In this document: in pieces, positions 39,239 through 47,942 of the stretch
Numbering within the stretch: the stretch's first letter is position 1
Layout: the number at the start of each line of letters is the position of its first letter
NCBI GenBank assembly: GCA_029785825.1
Contig: JAFLYY010000001.1
Coordinates: 1,147,374 to 1,211,373, forward strand
From: Nitrososphaerota archaeon
Lineage (GTDB): Archaea; Thermoproteota; Nitrososphaeria; Nitrososphaerales; Gagatemarchaeaceae
Reading direction: 5' to 3'
Length of the DNA: 64,000 nucleotides
Notes under the pieces: model-generated
Database searches by the model: none
What the model saw: the letters and a program-made list of their open reading frames with translations, nothing else
What the model was told of the DNA's origin: nothing
Program-made: the position numbers and the translations under genes

Positions 39239-39499
39239 CTACAGCCTGTCTTCTATCCTGACGTAGAGGACGTTGTTCCCCCTGATCACAACCTTGCCGT
39301 AGTTGGCCACTTTGTTGCCGTTCTCCGACTCCTCGGCGTCGACCAGTATGACGTTCATGTATGGGTCGACGTTGGACATCTTCCCTCTGTACTCGATCTC
39401 GTTCTTGAGCCTGACCGAGACCTGCTTGTTCACCGCCTTCTGGAGGTAGGTGAGCGGCCGCCGTGTCTGCTGCGGAGGCGGGGGTAGCTGAGGGCTCAC
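39239..39499 (-). CDS. Sm-like archaeal protein (LSm)
   Basis: An 86-aa protein with Sm1 (KQVSVRLKNEIEYRGKMSNV, then DPYMNVILVDAEE) and Sm2 (YGKVVIRGNNVLYVRIED) motifs; the RGNN segment is the RNA-binding signature. It forms a heptameric ring in RNA metabolism. GTG start; the minus-strand box (CCTTTTAACC, 39525-39534) is 30 nt upstream and is shared in position with the divergent RadB-like gene. Confidence 0.93.
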   Translation of the reverse strand: MSPQLPPPPQQTRRPLTYLQKAVNKQVSVRLKNEIEYRGKMSNVDPYMNVILVDAEESENGNKVANYGKVVIRGNNVLYVRIEDRL

Positions 39500-39524
39500 T
39501 GCGATAGTTTGGGCTCCGAATCAC

Positions 39525-39534
39525 GGTTAAAAGG
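39525..39534. promoter_or_regulatory. TATA-like box between LSm and RadB-like genes
   Basis: GGTTAAAAGG. It is 30 nt from the LSm start on the minus strand. For the RadB-like gene (GTG 39541) it is too close (about 12 nt), so that gene's promoter or start is unclear. Confidence 0.5.
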
Positions 39535-39540
39535 ACATCG

Positions 39541-40281
39541 GTGCGGAAAGGAGATGAGACGGGGCGGAGAGCGACGGCAGGTCATTTAGAGGGGGCAGAC
39601 ATCGCGATCAGGAGGTCCGCTTCGTCCAGATACTTCAGTTCGGGGTCATCCGGGCTAGACCAGCTGCTCGGCGGAGGATACAGGACGGGGACGATGACCG
39701 AGTTCTTCGGGAGGAGCAACAGCGGGAAGTCGCAGCTTGCGATGCAGGCCGCACTCGAGGCGGCAGTGAAGGGGGACGGCGTCCTGTACGTTGACACGGA
39801 AGGGGGTTTCAGGCCTGAGAGGCTCGAGCAGATCGCCCGTGCTCGCGGGTGGCAGACGGACGGCGCTTTGCAGCGCGTGATCTTCGTGCGGTCGGACTCC
39901 GCCGCCGAGCAGGTCGAAACCGTGCGCAGGATGCAATCGAGGAGCGTCACGGCCGGCTGTAGGCTCGTGATTGTGGACACCCTCACCCGCAACTTCTCTT
40001 TGGACCTCCCTGGTAAGGCGAACCTCCCGAGCAGGCAGGGGTCCCTCGGCGTCCACCTCAGCGAGATGGCGAGGGACGCCTATCTCAACGAGAGGGCATA
40101 CCTACTGACTAACAGGGTCACATTCGGCCCGACGAAGGACGTCGGCGTGGGGGGGAAGACCGTGGAACAGCTGGTCCACGCCTCAGTGCTGCTCGAGAGG
40201 CAGGGGACGGCAGTGAAGGCGACGGCGTTGGGCTCGGGGAGCCAGGCTGTCCTTCAGATGGGGGCGGCAGGGGTCATCTGA
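39541..40281 (+). CDS. radB: RadB-like RecA/Rad51-family ATPase
   Basis: A 246-aa single-domain RecA-fold protein without the N-terminal helix-hairpin-helix domain of RadA, as in RadB. It has the entry motif SSGLDQLLGGGYRTG, Walker A GRSNSGKSQLA, and Walker B CRLVIVDTLTR. The Walker A departs from the strict GPxxxGKT form but keeps GKS. It is likely a recombination mediator. The N-terminus is unusually long and charged (MRKGDETGRRATAGHLEG), and the GTG lies close to the divergent promoter, so the start is uncertain. Confidence 0.85.
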   Translation: MRKGDETGRRATAGHLEGADIAIRRSASSRYFSSGSSGLDQLLGGGYRTGTMTEFFGRSNSGKSQLAMQAALEAAVKGDGVLYVDTEGGFRPERLEQIARARGWQTDGALQRVIFVRSDSAAEQVETVRRMQSRSVTAGCRLVIVDTLTRNFSLDLPGKANLPSRQGSLGVHLSEMARDAYLNERAYLLTNRVTFGPTKDVGVGGKTVEQLVHASVLLERQGTAVKATALGSGSQAVLQMGAAGVI

Positions 40282-40446
40282 CTACGCTCCGCGCGAGCCC
40301 GCGCGGGGCCGCATCCGATGGGGCAGACGGTGTGTAGTCCCTGGTCGGTGCCTGCCGGTGACCAGGTCTTGTCAAAGGCGTTGGACACCAAGGTGTAGCA
40401 ATGTAAATCACCTGATTAAGGAAGGTTAAATATCGTCACAACGGTC

Positions 40447-40782
40447 GTGCTCACGGCTAAGGTCGTGCAGGCGAACATAGCGTCCATACTCGAGTCGATC
40501 GCGAAGTCTGACCTGGAGGACGCCAAGAGGAAGATACAGGCGCTGATGCCGGAGGTCAGGACGGAGAAGGAGCGAGGGGGCCTCCTTGCGGCTTCGGGCA
40601 TTCTGACGAGCATATCAAAAGGGAAGGAAGGGACCATGCAGACCTGGGACGGCCCCAGGCTGGAGAGGGCGGCGAGGACGATTTCGGGGAGCCAGATGGC
40701 AGACGACTTCGACCAGGGGTACGCCGAGGCCTTGGTGAGCTATTCGAGGTTAGTCGCTAGTAGCCAGCGTTCTGCAGCGTGA
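40447..40782 (+). CDS. Conserved hypothetical protein, 111 aa
   Basis: Small, all-helical, soluble protein (AKVVQANIASILESIAK, DLEDAKRKIQALMPEV, QGYAEALVSYSRLVAS). No domain recognised. A TATA-like tract (GGTTAAATATC, ~40424-40434) is 17 nt before GTG 40447; an in-frame GTG at 40465 would give a more usual spacing of 35 nt. Its last 26 bp overlap the convergent membrane-protein gene. Confidence 0.65.
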   Translation: MLTAKVVQANIASILESIAKSDLEDAKRKIQALMPEVRTEKERGGLLAASGILTSISKGKEGTMQTWDGPRLERAARTISGSQMADDFDQGYAEALVSYSRLVASSQRSAA

Positions 40783-41086
40783 AGAATATCATCCACGTGA
40801 ACAGGAACACCATCACGAACCCTCCTATGCCGGTGGTGTAGATCTTCCCCTGCTGCTCCTTCGGGAGGCCTCTGTACCACCCGAACCAGGCGGCGTAGTA
40901 GGACAGCAGATAGAAGGCCATCCCGATGCTGACACCGGTGAGCCAGTCGGTCCCGACTAGGAACTCGGTCAGAACACCCCCGACGGCCGCCAGCCCGATT
41001 CTCATCCAGTACAGCCTGTCAAAGGCAGGCGTAGGGTTGGCTTTCGTCGCTGGACCCTCCAGCTTGGGCGTCTTGGCGCTGACCAA
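40757..41086 (-). CDS. Small membrane protein, possibly EMC6-like
   Basis: A 109-aa protein with three membrane helices (MRIGLAAVGGVLTEFLVG; SIGMAFYLLSYYAAWF; IGGFVMVFLFTWMIFFTL) after a short cytosolic leader. The pattern DRLYWMRIG ... KIYTTGIGGF ... FLFTWMIFFTL resembles archaeal relatives of EMC6, a membrane-protein insertion subunit; I give this as a tentative match. TTG start, with a TATA-like box (CATTATAAAC, minus strand, ~41118-41127) 36 nt upstream. Confidence 0.7.
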   Translation of the reverse strand: MVSAKTPKLEGPATKANPTPAFDRLYWMRIGLAAVGGVLTEFLVGTDWLTGVSIGMAFYLLSYYAAWFGWYRGLPKEQQGKIYTTGIGGFVMVFLFTWMIFFTLQNAGY

Positions 41087-41310
41087 AGAAAAGACTCGAC
41101 CGCTCCGCGGTAACTGCGTTTATAATGTTTCAGACCCGAAATGAGAAACGTTCGGTCCCCTTAAGCGGTCAGGCGGAGCCTGAGGCAGGCGTCGTCGGCT
41201 GAAGCGCTCTGTTTCCCGGCTCGCATCCCGCTTTCCCGCAGAGGAGAGAGCTGCGAGGAGCTCAACCTTAAGACCGGCGCTGGCCTCGACGGCCCAGAAG
41301 GGACCCGCAC

Positions 41311-43101
41311 GTGGCTGAGCTCTCAGGTATCGAAGTGGCAGTCTTGGTCAAGGAGCTGCAGGAGAGGCTCATAGGGTGCTATGTGAACAACATCTACAGT
41401 GCAGGAGGGTCGCAGGTCTTCCGGCTCAGGAAGCCGGGAGGCGAGGAAACCTGGCTCGTCGCATCTCCGAAGAAGGGAGTCTGGATCTCTTCCGACGTCA
41501 GCGAGCGCGCGGAGACTTCCAGTTTCACCTCGAGGCTGAGGTCGGAACTCGAAAGGGCGAGGTTCGTGGGATCCTCTCAGCTCGGCCTGGACAGGGTCTT
41601 CGAGCTGGACTTTCAGGGGAGGGAGAGTCGGAGGCTGATGGTCGAGATGATGCCGCCTGGCAACATCGTCGTCCTCAACTCCGAGGGGAAGGTCACTCTG
41701 GCACAGCACGACGTCCGGGCGAAGTCGAGGGTCGTGGCGAAGGGGGTCGACTACGCCCCGCCGAAACAGGGGAGGGTCAGCCCCCTTGGCGTCGGCCCGG
41801 TCGAGGCCAGGGAGATCCTCGCCAAAGAGCCTACCCTGGGGAAGGCGATCGGGAGGCACGTGGCGCTTCCGAGAAAGTACGTCGCCGAGGCGCTCCGGAG
41901 GCTGGGGGCCGAGGAAGGCGCGCCTTCCTCCTCGCTTGCAGGCAGAGAAGAAGAGATGGCGGCGGTCCTGACAGAGATGGTCTTGGAGGCTCGCGACTCG
42001 CCCAGGCCATGCGTCTGCACGACCCCCGACGGCGATGAAATCTACGCCTTCCCTCCCCAGGGGCTGAGCGTGAAGACCCGGGCGGGCACTATGTCGGAGC
42101 TCTGCGACTCCCTCCTCCTCAGGGAAGCGACGGAGGCCACCCTTGAGCCTGGACCTGAGGAGTCTAAGCGAGCGGAACTCCTTGCAACCGCCGCCAAACT
42201 GAGGCACGAATCAGATACTCTGCTGGCCGACGCTGCGAGGGCTAGGGCCGCCGCCGTGGCTGCAAGGTCAGCCGCGGTAGAAGAAGCGGCAAGGCACCTG
42301 GAAGGCGCCGGTCTGAAGCCAGCGAAGCCTCCGTCGTCTCCTGCCGCCGCCTCGTCCGCCCTCTACGACTGGGCGAAGGAGCTCGAAGCGAGGTCCGCCA
42401 ATGACCTCGAAGCGGCGGCAAAGCTCCAGAAGAGAGCGGCCAGGGCGGCCCCTGTCAGGAAGCCTGCTGCGAGGCAGTTGTCTAGGGCGAGGGGTGAGTG
42501 GTACGAGAGATTCAGGTGGTTCGTTACCAGCGGAGGGAAGCTGGCGGTCGGCGGGAGGGACGCGCAGACCAACGCCTACCTACTCGGCAGGCACATGGAG
42601 GAGAAGGACACTGTGTTCCATGCCGACCTTTTCGGGTCCCCTTTCTTCATCCTGAAGGGCGGGGCGGCGCAGACGGACGAGGAAGTCAAGGAGGTCGCCC
42701 AGGCCACGGTCGCTTTCAGCAGTGCCTGGAAGACGGGGCTGGGGTCCGCGGACGCCTACTGGGTCGGGCCCGGCCAGGTCAGCTCGTCGGCGCCGAGCGG
42801 GGAGTATCTCCCCAGAGGCAGCTTCGCGATCAAGGGGAAGAAGAACTTCGTCTCCAAGGTCCTGGTCGAAGTCGCCTTGGGGCTGGACGGAGACGGGCGG
42901 GTCATGGGAGGGCCCGAGGGGGCGGTGAAACTGAGGTGCCCCCACTACGTAGTCCTAAGGCCGCACAACGAGAAGGGGTCGGAGACCGCAAAGAAGGTGC
43001 TCAAGAAGTTCGAGGGCCAGGAAGGGCCGCGGACCGTGACCATCGAGGAGGTGCAGAGGGCGCTACCAGCGGGAGGGGGCAAGGTGCTCAGGAGCGCCTA
43101 G
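41311..43101 (+). CDS. rqcH: RqcH/NEMF-type ribosome quality-control protein
   Basis: A 596-aa archaeal member of the NFACT/FbpA-Rqc2 family. The N-terminal NFACT-N domain contains VEMMPPGNIVVLN; an Ala/Arg-rich coiled coil spans ~280-390; the NFACT-R domain follows with WYERFRWFVTSGGKLAVGGR and GRDAQTNAYLL. These proteins bind stalled large ribosomal subunits and support C-terminal tailing. Start GTG 41311; a TATA-like CCTTAAGACC near 41265-41274 is about 41 nt upstream, leaving a short leader. The ~220 bp before it contain no gene. Confidence 0.92.
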   Translation: MAELSGIEVAVLVKELQERLIGCYVNNIYSAGGSQVFRLRKPGGEETWLVASPKKGVWISSDVSERAETSSFTSRLRSELERARFVGSSQLGLDRVFELDFQGRESRRLMVEMMPPGNIVVLNSEGKVTLAQHDVRAKSRVVAKGVDYAPPKQGRVSPLGVGPVEAREILAKEPTLGKAIGRHVALPRKYVAEALRRLGAEEGAPSSSLAGREEEMAAVLTEMVLEARDSPRPCVCTTPDGDEIYAFPPQGLSVKTRAGTMSELCDSLLLREATEATLEPGPEESKRAELLATAAKLRHESDTLLADAARARAAAVAARSAAVEEAARHLEGAGLKPAKPPSSPAAASSALYDWAKELEARSANDLEAAAKLQKRAARAAPVRKPAARQLSRARGEWYERFRWFVTSGGKLAVGGRDAQTNAYLLGRHMEEKDTVFHADLFGSPFFILKGGAAQTDEEVKEVAQATVAFSSAWKTGLGSADAYWVGPGQVSSSAPSGEYLPRGSFAIKGKKNFVSKVLVEVALGLDGDGRVMGGPEGAVKLRCPHYVVLRPHNEKGSETAKKVLKKFEGQEGPRTVTIEEVQRALPAGGGKVLRSA

Positions 43102-43110
43102 CCTTGCAGG

Positions 43111-44931
43111 TCAGGGGATGCAGTCGGCCACTATCTCTGCCACGTCGCGCACGTCCATCCCTGTGTCTGCCACCTTAGTGGCGTCGTCCAGCATGGAGAG
43201 GCAGAACGGGCACTCGGTCGCCACCGTCTTCGCGCCGGTCTCGGAGGCTTCCTCCGTCCTTATCCCGGCTATCGACTTCTGTTGGGGGACCTTGTACCAG
43301 TAGTTGGAGCCCCCTGCCCCGCAGCAGAAAGTTTTCTCTTTCCTCCGACCCATCTCTCTGACGTCTGAGACGGCCGCCCGCAGCATCTCTCTGGGTTCGT
43401 CGAACACGTTGTTGTACCTCGAAGCATAGCAGGCGTCATGCAGGGTAACGGAGATGCTCTGGACCTTCTCGGGGGGGACCTTCACCTTCCCCTCCCGTAT
43501 GAGGTCGGAGATGAGCTGCGTGTGGTACACGACCTCGTAGTTTCCGCCGAACTGGGGATACTCGTTCTTGAGCGTGTTGTAGCAGTGGGGGCAGGTGGCG
43601 ATTATCTTTCTCACGCCATAGGAGTTGAGCTTCTCGATGTTCTGCAGCGCCAGCTCCTGATACCTCCCCTCTTCCCCCAGACGGCGGGCTGGGTCCCCCA
43701 CACACATCTCCTCCCCCCCGAGTATCGCGAAGGAGACACCAGCCTGCCTGAGTATCTTCGAAAGCGCCCTGGCTATCCTCTGTGCCCTCTGGTCGAAGGA
43801 CGAGATGCACCCGACCCAGTAGAGGTACTCCACCCCTGGTTTCGAAGCAAGCGTGTCGATCCCAAGGTCCCGGGCCCAATCCCCCCTGCTCGCGTTCTTC
43901 AACCCGTAGGGGTTCTGGCTCTGGGCCAGGTTCTCCAGCAGGGCGGCCTTCTCCTTGTCCACCTTCCCTTTCGCTACCAGGTCCCGCCTTAGCTCGTAGA
44001 CTATGTCGAGGTGCTTGACGCTTACGGGGCAGCTGGCCACGCAGGCGCCGCAGGAAGTGCAGGACCAGAGCTCGTCCTCCCCCACGACGCTGAAGGGGCT
44101 GGCTCCGGCATCCGGACCGCGGGCAAGCAGGCTTACCTTCCTCACGAGCACCCGAGGCGACAGGGGGCGGCCGGCGGCCGTTGCCGGGCAGGCGGCTTCG
44201 CACGCTCCGATCTCGACGCATGAATCGAAGGCGAGGCGCTGGGAGCCGTCGAAGTCGGAGACTTTGCTCACCCCCACGCTGACCTGGGAAGCGTCCGTCT
44301 TCCCCGACATCACGTCGGCCAGGTTGAACGGCGTCTTGAGAGCCGACAGGGGCCTGTCGAACCCCCCCACCAGGTTGACGCTCGGCCTGCTATAGTAAAC
44401 AGCTACCAGGGAGTTCCGGAGCGCGCCCAACAGCAGGTCCGCATAGACCAGCGACGGGAACCAGATGAGGACGAGCTCCGAGGTGGTCAGGCCGATGGCG
44501 AGCATGAGGACGACCTGGAGGAGGGTGGAAGCAGACGTGAACTGCGCTGACGTCCCCAGCTTCTCCTCTTCCTTCTTGCTTCTGGAGTACACCTGGACCC
44601 GCCAGACGAAGGACGCCACCAGCCCCGCGGTCAGAGGGACAGAGACCACCAAGAACAGGACCTTCAGGGGGTAGAGGTATCCCATCCCCGGGTCCAAGAC
44701 CGCGTTGGCCATCGTCACACCGATTCCCAGGGCTATCGAAAGGTGCATCAGGAAGACAGGGTCCCCGGACCTCAGCCTGCGGGTCTCGTCTTCGGCGAGG
44801 CCGAGAAGCCTCCTGGGGCCGATGCTGGTAGAAGTCGCCTTGGAGCGGCGCAGCACCATGAGGCCTGCGAAGACGACGCTCGCCAGAGAGACGAGGTAGA
44901 CAGCCACGTATCCGAGGTCGAGCCCCGCCAT
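43111..44931 (-). CDS. etfD: Membrane Fe-S oxidoreductase, EtfD/ETF-menaquinone oxidoreductase-like
   Basis: A 606-aa protein: five to six N-terminal helices (to ~185), a two-cluster ferredoxin domain, then two CCG domains. The second cluster motif is complete (CTSCGACVASCP, C291-C301). The first is CVEIGACEAACP, with Ile241 where the second Cys would be, which is the pattern of the 3Fe-4S site of SdhB. The CCG-type Cys motifs include CPHCYN, CCGAGG and ECPFC. Proteins of this build, encoded with EtfAB, pass electrons from ETF to menaquinone. Here it is the last gene of the acyl-CoA dehydrogenase-EtfB-EtfA unit, 53 bp after EtfA. Confidence 0.88.
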   Translation of the reverse strand: MAGLDLGYVAVYLVSLASVVFAGLMVLRRSKATSTSIGPRRLLGLAEDETRRLRSGDPVFLMHLSIALGIGVTMANAVLDPGMGYLYPLKVLFLVVSVPLTAGLVASFVWRVQVYSRSKKEEEKLGTSAQFTSASTLLQVVLMLAIGLTTSELVLIWFPSLVYADLLLGALRNSLVAVYYSRPSVNLVGGFDRPLSALKTPFNLADVMSGKTDASQVSVGVSKVSDFDGSQRLAFDSCVEIGACEAACPATAAGRPLSPRVLVRKVSLLARGPDAGASPFSVVGEDELWSCTSCGACVASCPVSVKHLDIVYELRRDLVAKGKVDKEKAALLENLAQSQNPYGLKNASRGDWARDLGIDTLASKPGVEYLYWVGCISSFDQRAQRIARALSKILRQAGVSFAILGGEEMCVGDPARRLGEEGRYQELALQNIEKLNSYGVRKIIATCPHCYNTLKNEYPQFGGNYEVVYHTQLISDLIREGKVKVPPEKVQSISVTLHDACYASRYNNVFDEPREMLRAAVSDVREMGRRKEKTFCCGAGGSNYWYKVPQQKSIAGIRTEEASETGAKTVATECPFCLSMLDDATKVADTGMDVRDVAEIVADCIP

Positions 44932-44984
44932 GTGTCACAGCCGGGTCCTTCGGGCACTAAAGGATGTCTCTCGGCTGCAGGACC

Positions 44985-45917
44985 TCATCGTCGGGCGGCC
45001 AGCGCCTTCCGCAGGGCGGGGACCAGCTGGTACAGGTCCCCGACAATCCCGTAGTCCGAGGCCTGGAAGATGGGGGCGTCCTTGTCCGTGTTGATGGCCG
45101 CCACTATCTTGGAGTCCTTGATCCCGGCGATGTGCTGGAGCTGTCCCGAGATCCCCACGGCGAGGTAGAGGTCAGGCTTGACGGTGACCCCGGTCAGGCC
45201 TATGTGGTACTCCTCCGGCAACCAGCCCAGGTCGGACGAAAGGGGCCTCGAGCAGCCGAGGGCGCCGTGCATCTCCTTCGCGAGATCTTCGAGCAGCGGG
45301 AGGTCTTCCTTCTTCTTCACCCCCCTCCCCGCGGAAACTATAATCTTCGCCGACCTCAGGTCCACTGCGCCGGCCGCCTTCTTCTCCCTGCCGACAACCT
45401 TCACCAACGGCTGGATCGGGCCGACGTCGACCTCCCTTGTCTCCCCAGGCGCTGCGTCCGTCCTGGCGTAGTGCCCCACTTTGACCGTCGCGACTGCGGG
45501 GAAGGGGCAGCTCAGCTTCGCCACGACCTTCCCGGCGAAGACGTTGCGCTCGGCGGTCAGGGTGCTGCCTTCGGTGCCTAGCCTCGACGCATCTGAAAGA
45601 CACCCCACAGAGAGCTTCGCGGCGAGCCTCGACGCCACCTCTCGGCCGTTCCTCGTCGCGCCGATCAGGATCGCCACCGGTGCCGCCTGCTTCGCCGCCC
45701 TCGCGAGCGCTTCGGCAGCCACCTCAGGGGATATTTCCGGGGACGCTGGCACTTTCAGGAGGAGCTTTGGCCCCGGAGACCGCACACCCTCCCGGAGGGC
45801 GCCTATCTCGACCACCACGGCTTCGGCTGAAGGCCCCTTCGCCACCTCCGCCGCCGCAGAAGCGACCTCGTTCGAGACCCCTTCGTTCTCGGAGTAGGCC
45901 CAGACCGCAGGGCTCAC
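44985..45917 (-). CDS. etfA: Electron transfer flavoprotein alpha subunit
   Basis: A 310-aa ETF alpha subunit with an N-terminal Rossmann-like domain and a C-terminal FAD domain carrying IIVSAGRGVKKKEDLPLL, YHIGLTGVTVKPDLYLAVG, ISGQLQHIAGIKDSK and INTDKDAPIF, all standard FAD-contact segments. Works with EtfB to take electrons from acyl-CoA dehydrogenase. GTG start at 45917 overlaps the EtfB stop by 4 bp. Confidence 0.95.
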   Translation of the reverse strand: MSPAVWAYSENEGVSNEVASAAAEVAKGPSAEAVVVEIGALREGVRSPGPKLLLKVPASPEISPEVAAEALARAAKQAAPVAILIGATRNGREVASRLAAKLSVGCLSDASRLGTEGSTLTAERNVFAGKVVAKLSCPFPAVATVKVGHYARTDAAPGETREVDVGPIQPLVKVVGREKKAAGAVDLRSAKIIVSAGRGVKKKEDLPLLEDLAKEMHGALGCSRPLSSDLGWLPEEYHIGLTGVTVKPDLYLAVGISGQLQHIAGIKDSKIVAAINTDKDAPIFQASDYGIVGDLYQLVPALRKALAARR

Positions 45918-46681
45918 TTCGCGAGCACCCCCTCCTTGGTAAGGGCGTCGACGAGCTTGGCCGCAGCTTCGTCCGGGCTCCCTTCGATGAGCACGCGCTT
46001 CCTCGCCGACTGCTGCGCGGACATGGACACGACAGACGCCTGTCTGTACTCTCCCGGGGGGAGGAGCTGGTTTCCGTCGAGCTCTTCCAGGGGCTTCTTT
46101 CCCGCCTGCATGATCTGTATGAGAGTCGGGTAGCGCGGCTCGTTAATCTCGCTGACCACGGACGCGACCAGGGGGAGGGGCGCTTCCACCCTCTCGACGC
46201 TGTCTTCGAGCGAACGCTCCACCTTCGCCAGCGGGCCATCGATCTCGAACTTTCTGGCATACCCCACGAAGGCAGCCCCCAGAAGCTCCCCCAGCATCGG
46301 TGGGACCTGTCCGCTGTAGGTGTCAGACGACCCTTCCGAGCAGAGGACCAGGTCGAATGGGCCCGCCCTCCTGATGGCGGCTGCGAGGAGGCCGGCGGTC
46401 CGTATCGTGTCGGTGGCGGCCGTGTCAGAGACCGCCAGGACCCCCCGGTCCGCCCCCATGGCCAGCGCCTCCTTCATCGTCTTCTTCGACTCGGCGGTCC
46501 CTACGGTGAACACCACCACCTCCCCCTGATGGGCCGTCCTCAGCCGGAGCCCCTCCTCCACGGCGTTCTTGTCGAATGCGCTCATGCGGCTCACCGCCCC
46601 GGCAAGGACGGGCCTTCCGGAGGGATCCGTCTTCAGCTCTGCCTCGTCGACAGCATGCTTGACGCAGACTGCTATCTTCAC
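45914..46681 (-). CDS. etfB: Electron transfer flavoprotein beta subunit
   Basis: A 255-aa ETF beta subunit beginning with KIAVCVKHAVDEAELKTD. It has the AMP/FAD-type loop ALAMGADRGVLAVSD and the conserved VASVVSEINEPRYPTL segment. GTG start overlaps the acyl-CoA dehydrogenase stop by 4 bp, and its own stop overlaps the EtfA start by 4 bp, so the three genes are tightly coupled. Confidence 0.95.
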   Translation of the reverse strand: MKIAVCVKHAVDEAELKTDPSGRPVLAGAVSRMSAFDKNAVEEGLRLRTAHQGEVVVFTVGTAESKKTMKEALAMGADRGVLAVSDTAATDTIRTAGLLAAAIRRAGPFDLVLCSEGSSDTYSGQVPPMLGELLGAAFVGYARKFEIDGPLAKVERSLEDSVERVEAPLPLVASVVSEINEPRYPTLIQIMQAGKKPLEELDGNQLLPPGEYRQASVVSMSAQQSARKRVLIEGSPDEAAAKLVDALTKEGVLAK

Positions 46682-47847
46682 GGTCCCCTCGCCATCTCCC
46701 GTCTCGCTATCAGCATGCGGAGCACCTCGGACGTGCCCTCGCCTATGGTAAGAAGCCTTGCGTCCCTCCAGTGCCGGTGAAGGTCATCGGTGGTGTATCC
46801 ATAGCCGCCGTGAATCTGGATGGCCTCGTCGCAGATCCTCAGCGACGTCTCGGTCGCGAAGACCTTGGCCTGGGACGCCTCCGAGGCGAAGTCGTCGCCC
46901 ATCTCCTTGACCCTCGAGGCGTAGAGATAGAGGAGCCTCGCGGCGTCTATCCCTGTCTTCATGTCTGCTATCTTCGCCCTGACGAGCTGGAACTCCGAGA
47001 TCGGCCTGCCGAAGGCCTTCCTCTGCTTGGCGTAGGCCAGCGACTTGTCGTAGGCGAGCCTAGAGATCCCGACGTTGAGCGCCGCCACCACTATCCTGGC
47101 GCCGTGGAGGATCTCCTTCGCGTAGTCGGCCCCCCTTCCCTCCTCGCCGACCAAGTTCTCCTCCGGCACAGTGCAGCCGCTGAATATCACTTCGTGGGTC
47201 TTCGAGCCCTTCATCCCCAGTTTCTTGAGCTCCCGGCCGAACGTCAGCCCCTTCGCTGGCGCGTCGAGGATAAAGCAGGACGGCCCCTTCTTGGTCTTCG
47301 CGAAGACGAGGTAGACGTCCGCCTCGCCGGCGTTAGTGATGAACATCTTGGATCCGTTGATGACGAACTCCCCGGCCTTCCTCTCGGCGCTGGTGGCCAT
47401 CGTCCCTGCGTCGGACCCGGAGGCGGGCTCGGTGAGGGCGAAGGACGCCAGCTTCTTCCCCGTGAGCAGGCCCTCCAGCCTCTCCTCCTTCTGGCTCTTG
47501 TTTCCGAACTTCAGCACTCCCTCGGCCACGGCGTTGTGTATCTCGACACTTAGGGCCATGGAGGCGTCCGCCGTGCCCAAGAGTTCGACGGCCATGGCAT
47601 AGATAGAGAATGGAAGCCCGAGCCCACCGTACTCAGCAGGGAAGGGGATCCGACTCATCCCCTGCTCGAGCAGCGCCCTCCGAGGCGCCGCGATGGACGC
47701 CTCTCCGCTGTCGAGCTTCGGGGAGAGGGGAAGGATCTCCCTCTCCATGAAGGCGCCCAGGGACGAAAGGACTTCGGAGCAGTTCTGATGGTCCGCCTGG
47801 TGCAGCATGCGAATGAGCCTCCTGTGTTCGGCGCTGTAGATCGCCAA
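46678..47847 (-). CDS. Acyl-CoA dehydrogenase
   Basis: A 389-aa flavoenzyme with all family marks: FALTEPASGSDAG for FAD/substrate, MFITNAGEADVYLVF, FGRPISEFQLVRAKIADM, IHGGYGYTTDDLHRHWRD, and the catalytic-base region IGEGTSEVLRML. It makes the first oxidation of beta-oxidation and gives electrons to EtfAB encoded immediately downstream. The chain-length preference is unknown. TTG start 47847; a TATA-like box on the minus strand (CCATTAAATC, ~47881-47890) is ~38 nt upstream. Divergent from the MmgE/PrpD gene. Confidence 0.94.
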   Translation of the reverse strand: MAIYSAEHRRLIRMLHQADHQNCSEVLSSLGAFMEREILPLSPKLDSGEASIAAPRRALLEQGMSRIPFPAEYGGLGLPFSIYAMAVELLGTADASMALSVEIHNAVAEGVLKFGNKSQKEERLEGLLTGKKLASFALTEPASGSDAGTMATSAERKAGEFVINGSKMFITNAGEADVYLVFAKTKKGPSCFILDAPAKGLTFGRELKKLGMKGSKTHEVIFSGCTVPEENLVGEEGRGADYAKEILHGARIVVAALNVGISRLAYDKSLAYAKQRKAFGRPISEFQLVRAKIADMKTGIDAARLLYLYASRVKEMGDDFASEASQAKVFATETSLRICDEAIQIHGGYGYTTDDLHRHWRDARLLTIGEGTSEVLRMLIARREMARGP

Positions 47848-47880
47848 AAGGGAACGCCTGACGGCGCCGACTTTCGGCGA

Positions 47881-47920
47881 GATTTAATGGTTAGTCCGAA
47901 TATATGAGAATTCCTAAAAG
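47881..47920. promoter_or_regulatory. Divergent promoters of the acyl-CoA dehydrogenase operon and the MmgE/PrpD gene
   Basis: Minus-strand box CCATTAAATC (47881-47890) for the operon, and plus-strand box TTCCTAAAAG (~47911-47920) 27 nt before ATG 47943. The second box decides the start of the PrpD-family gene. Confidence 0.55.
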
Positions 47921-47942
47921 CTCACACGACCGGCCGGTCCCC

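Noticed and set aside
41155-41300. Small RNA gene (a TTAA box followed by structured sequence) before rqcH
   Set aside because: C/D-box or H/ACA features could not be established; only a box-like CCCTTAAG is seen.
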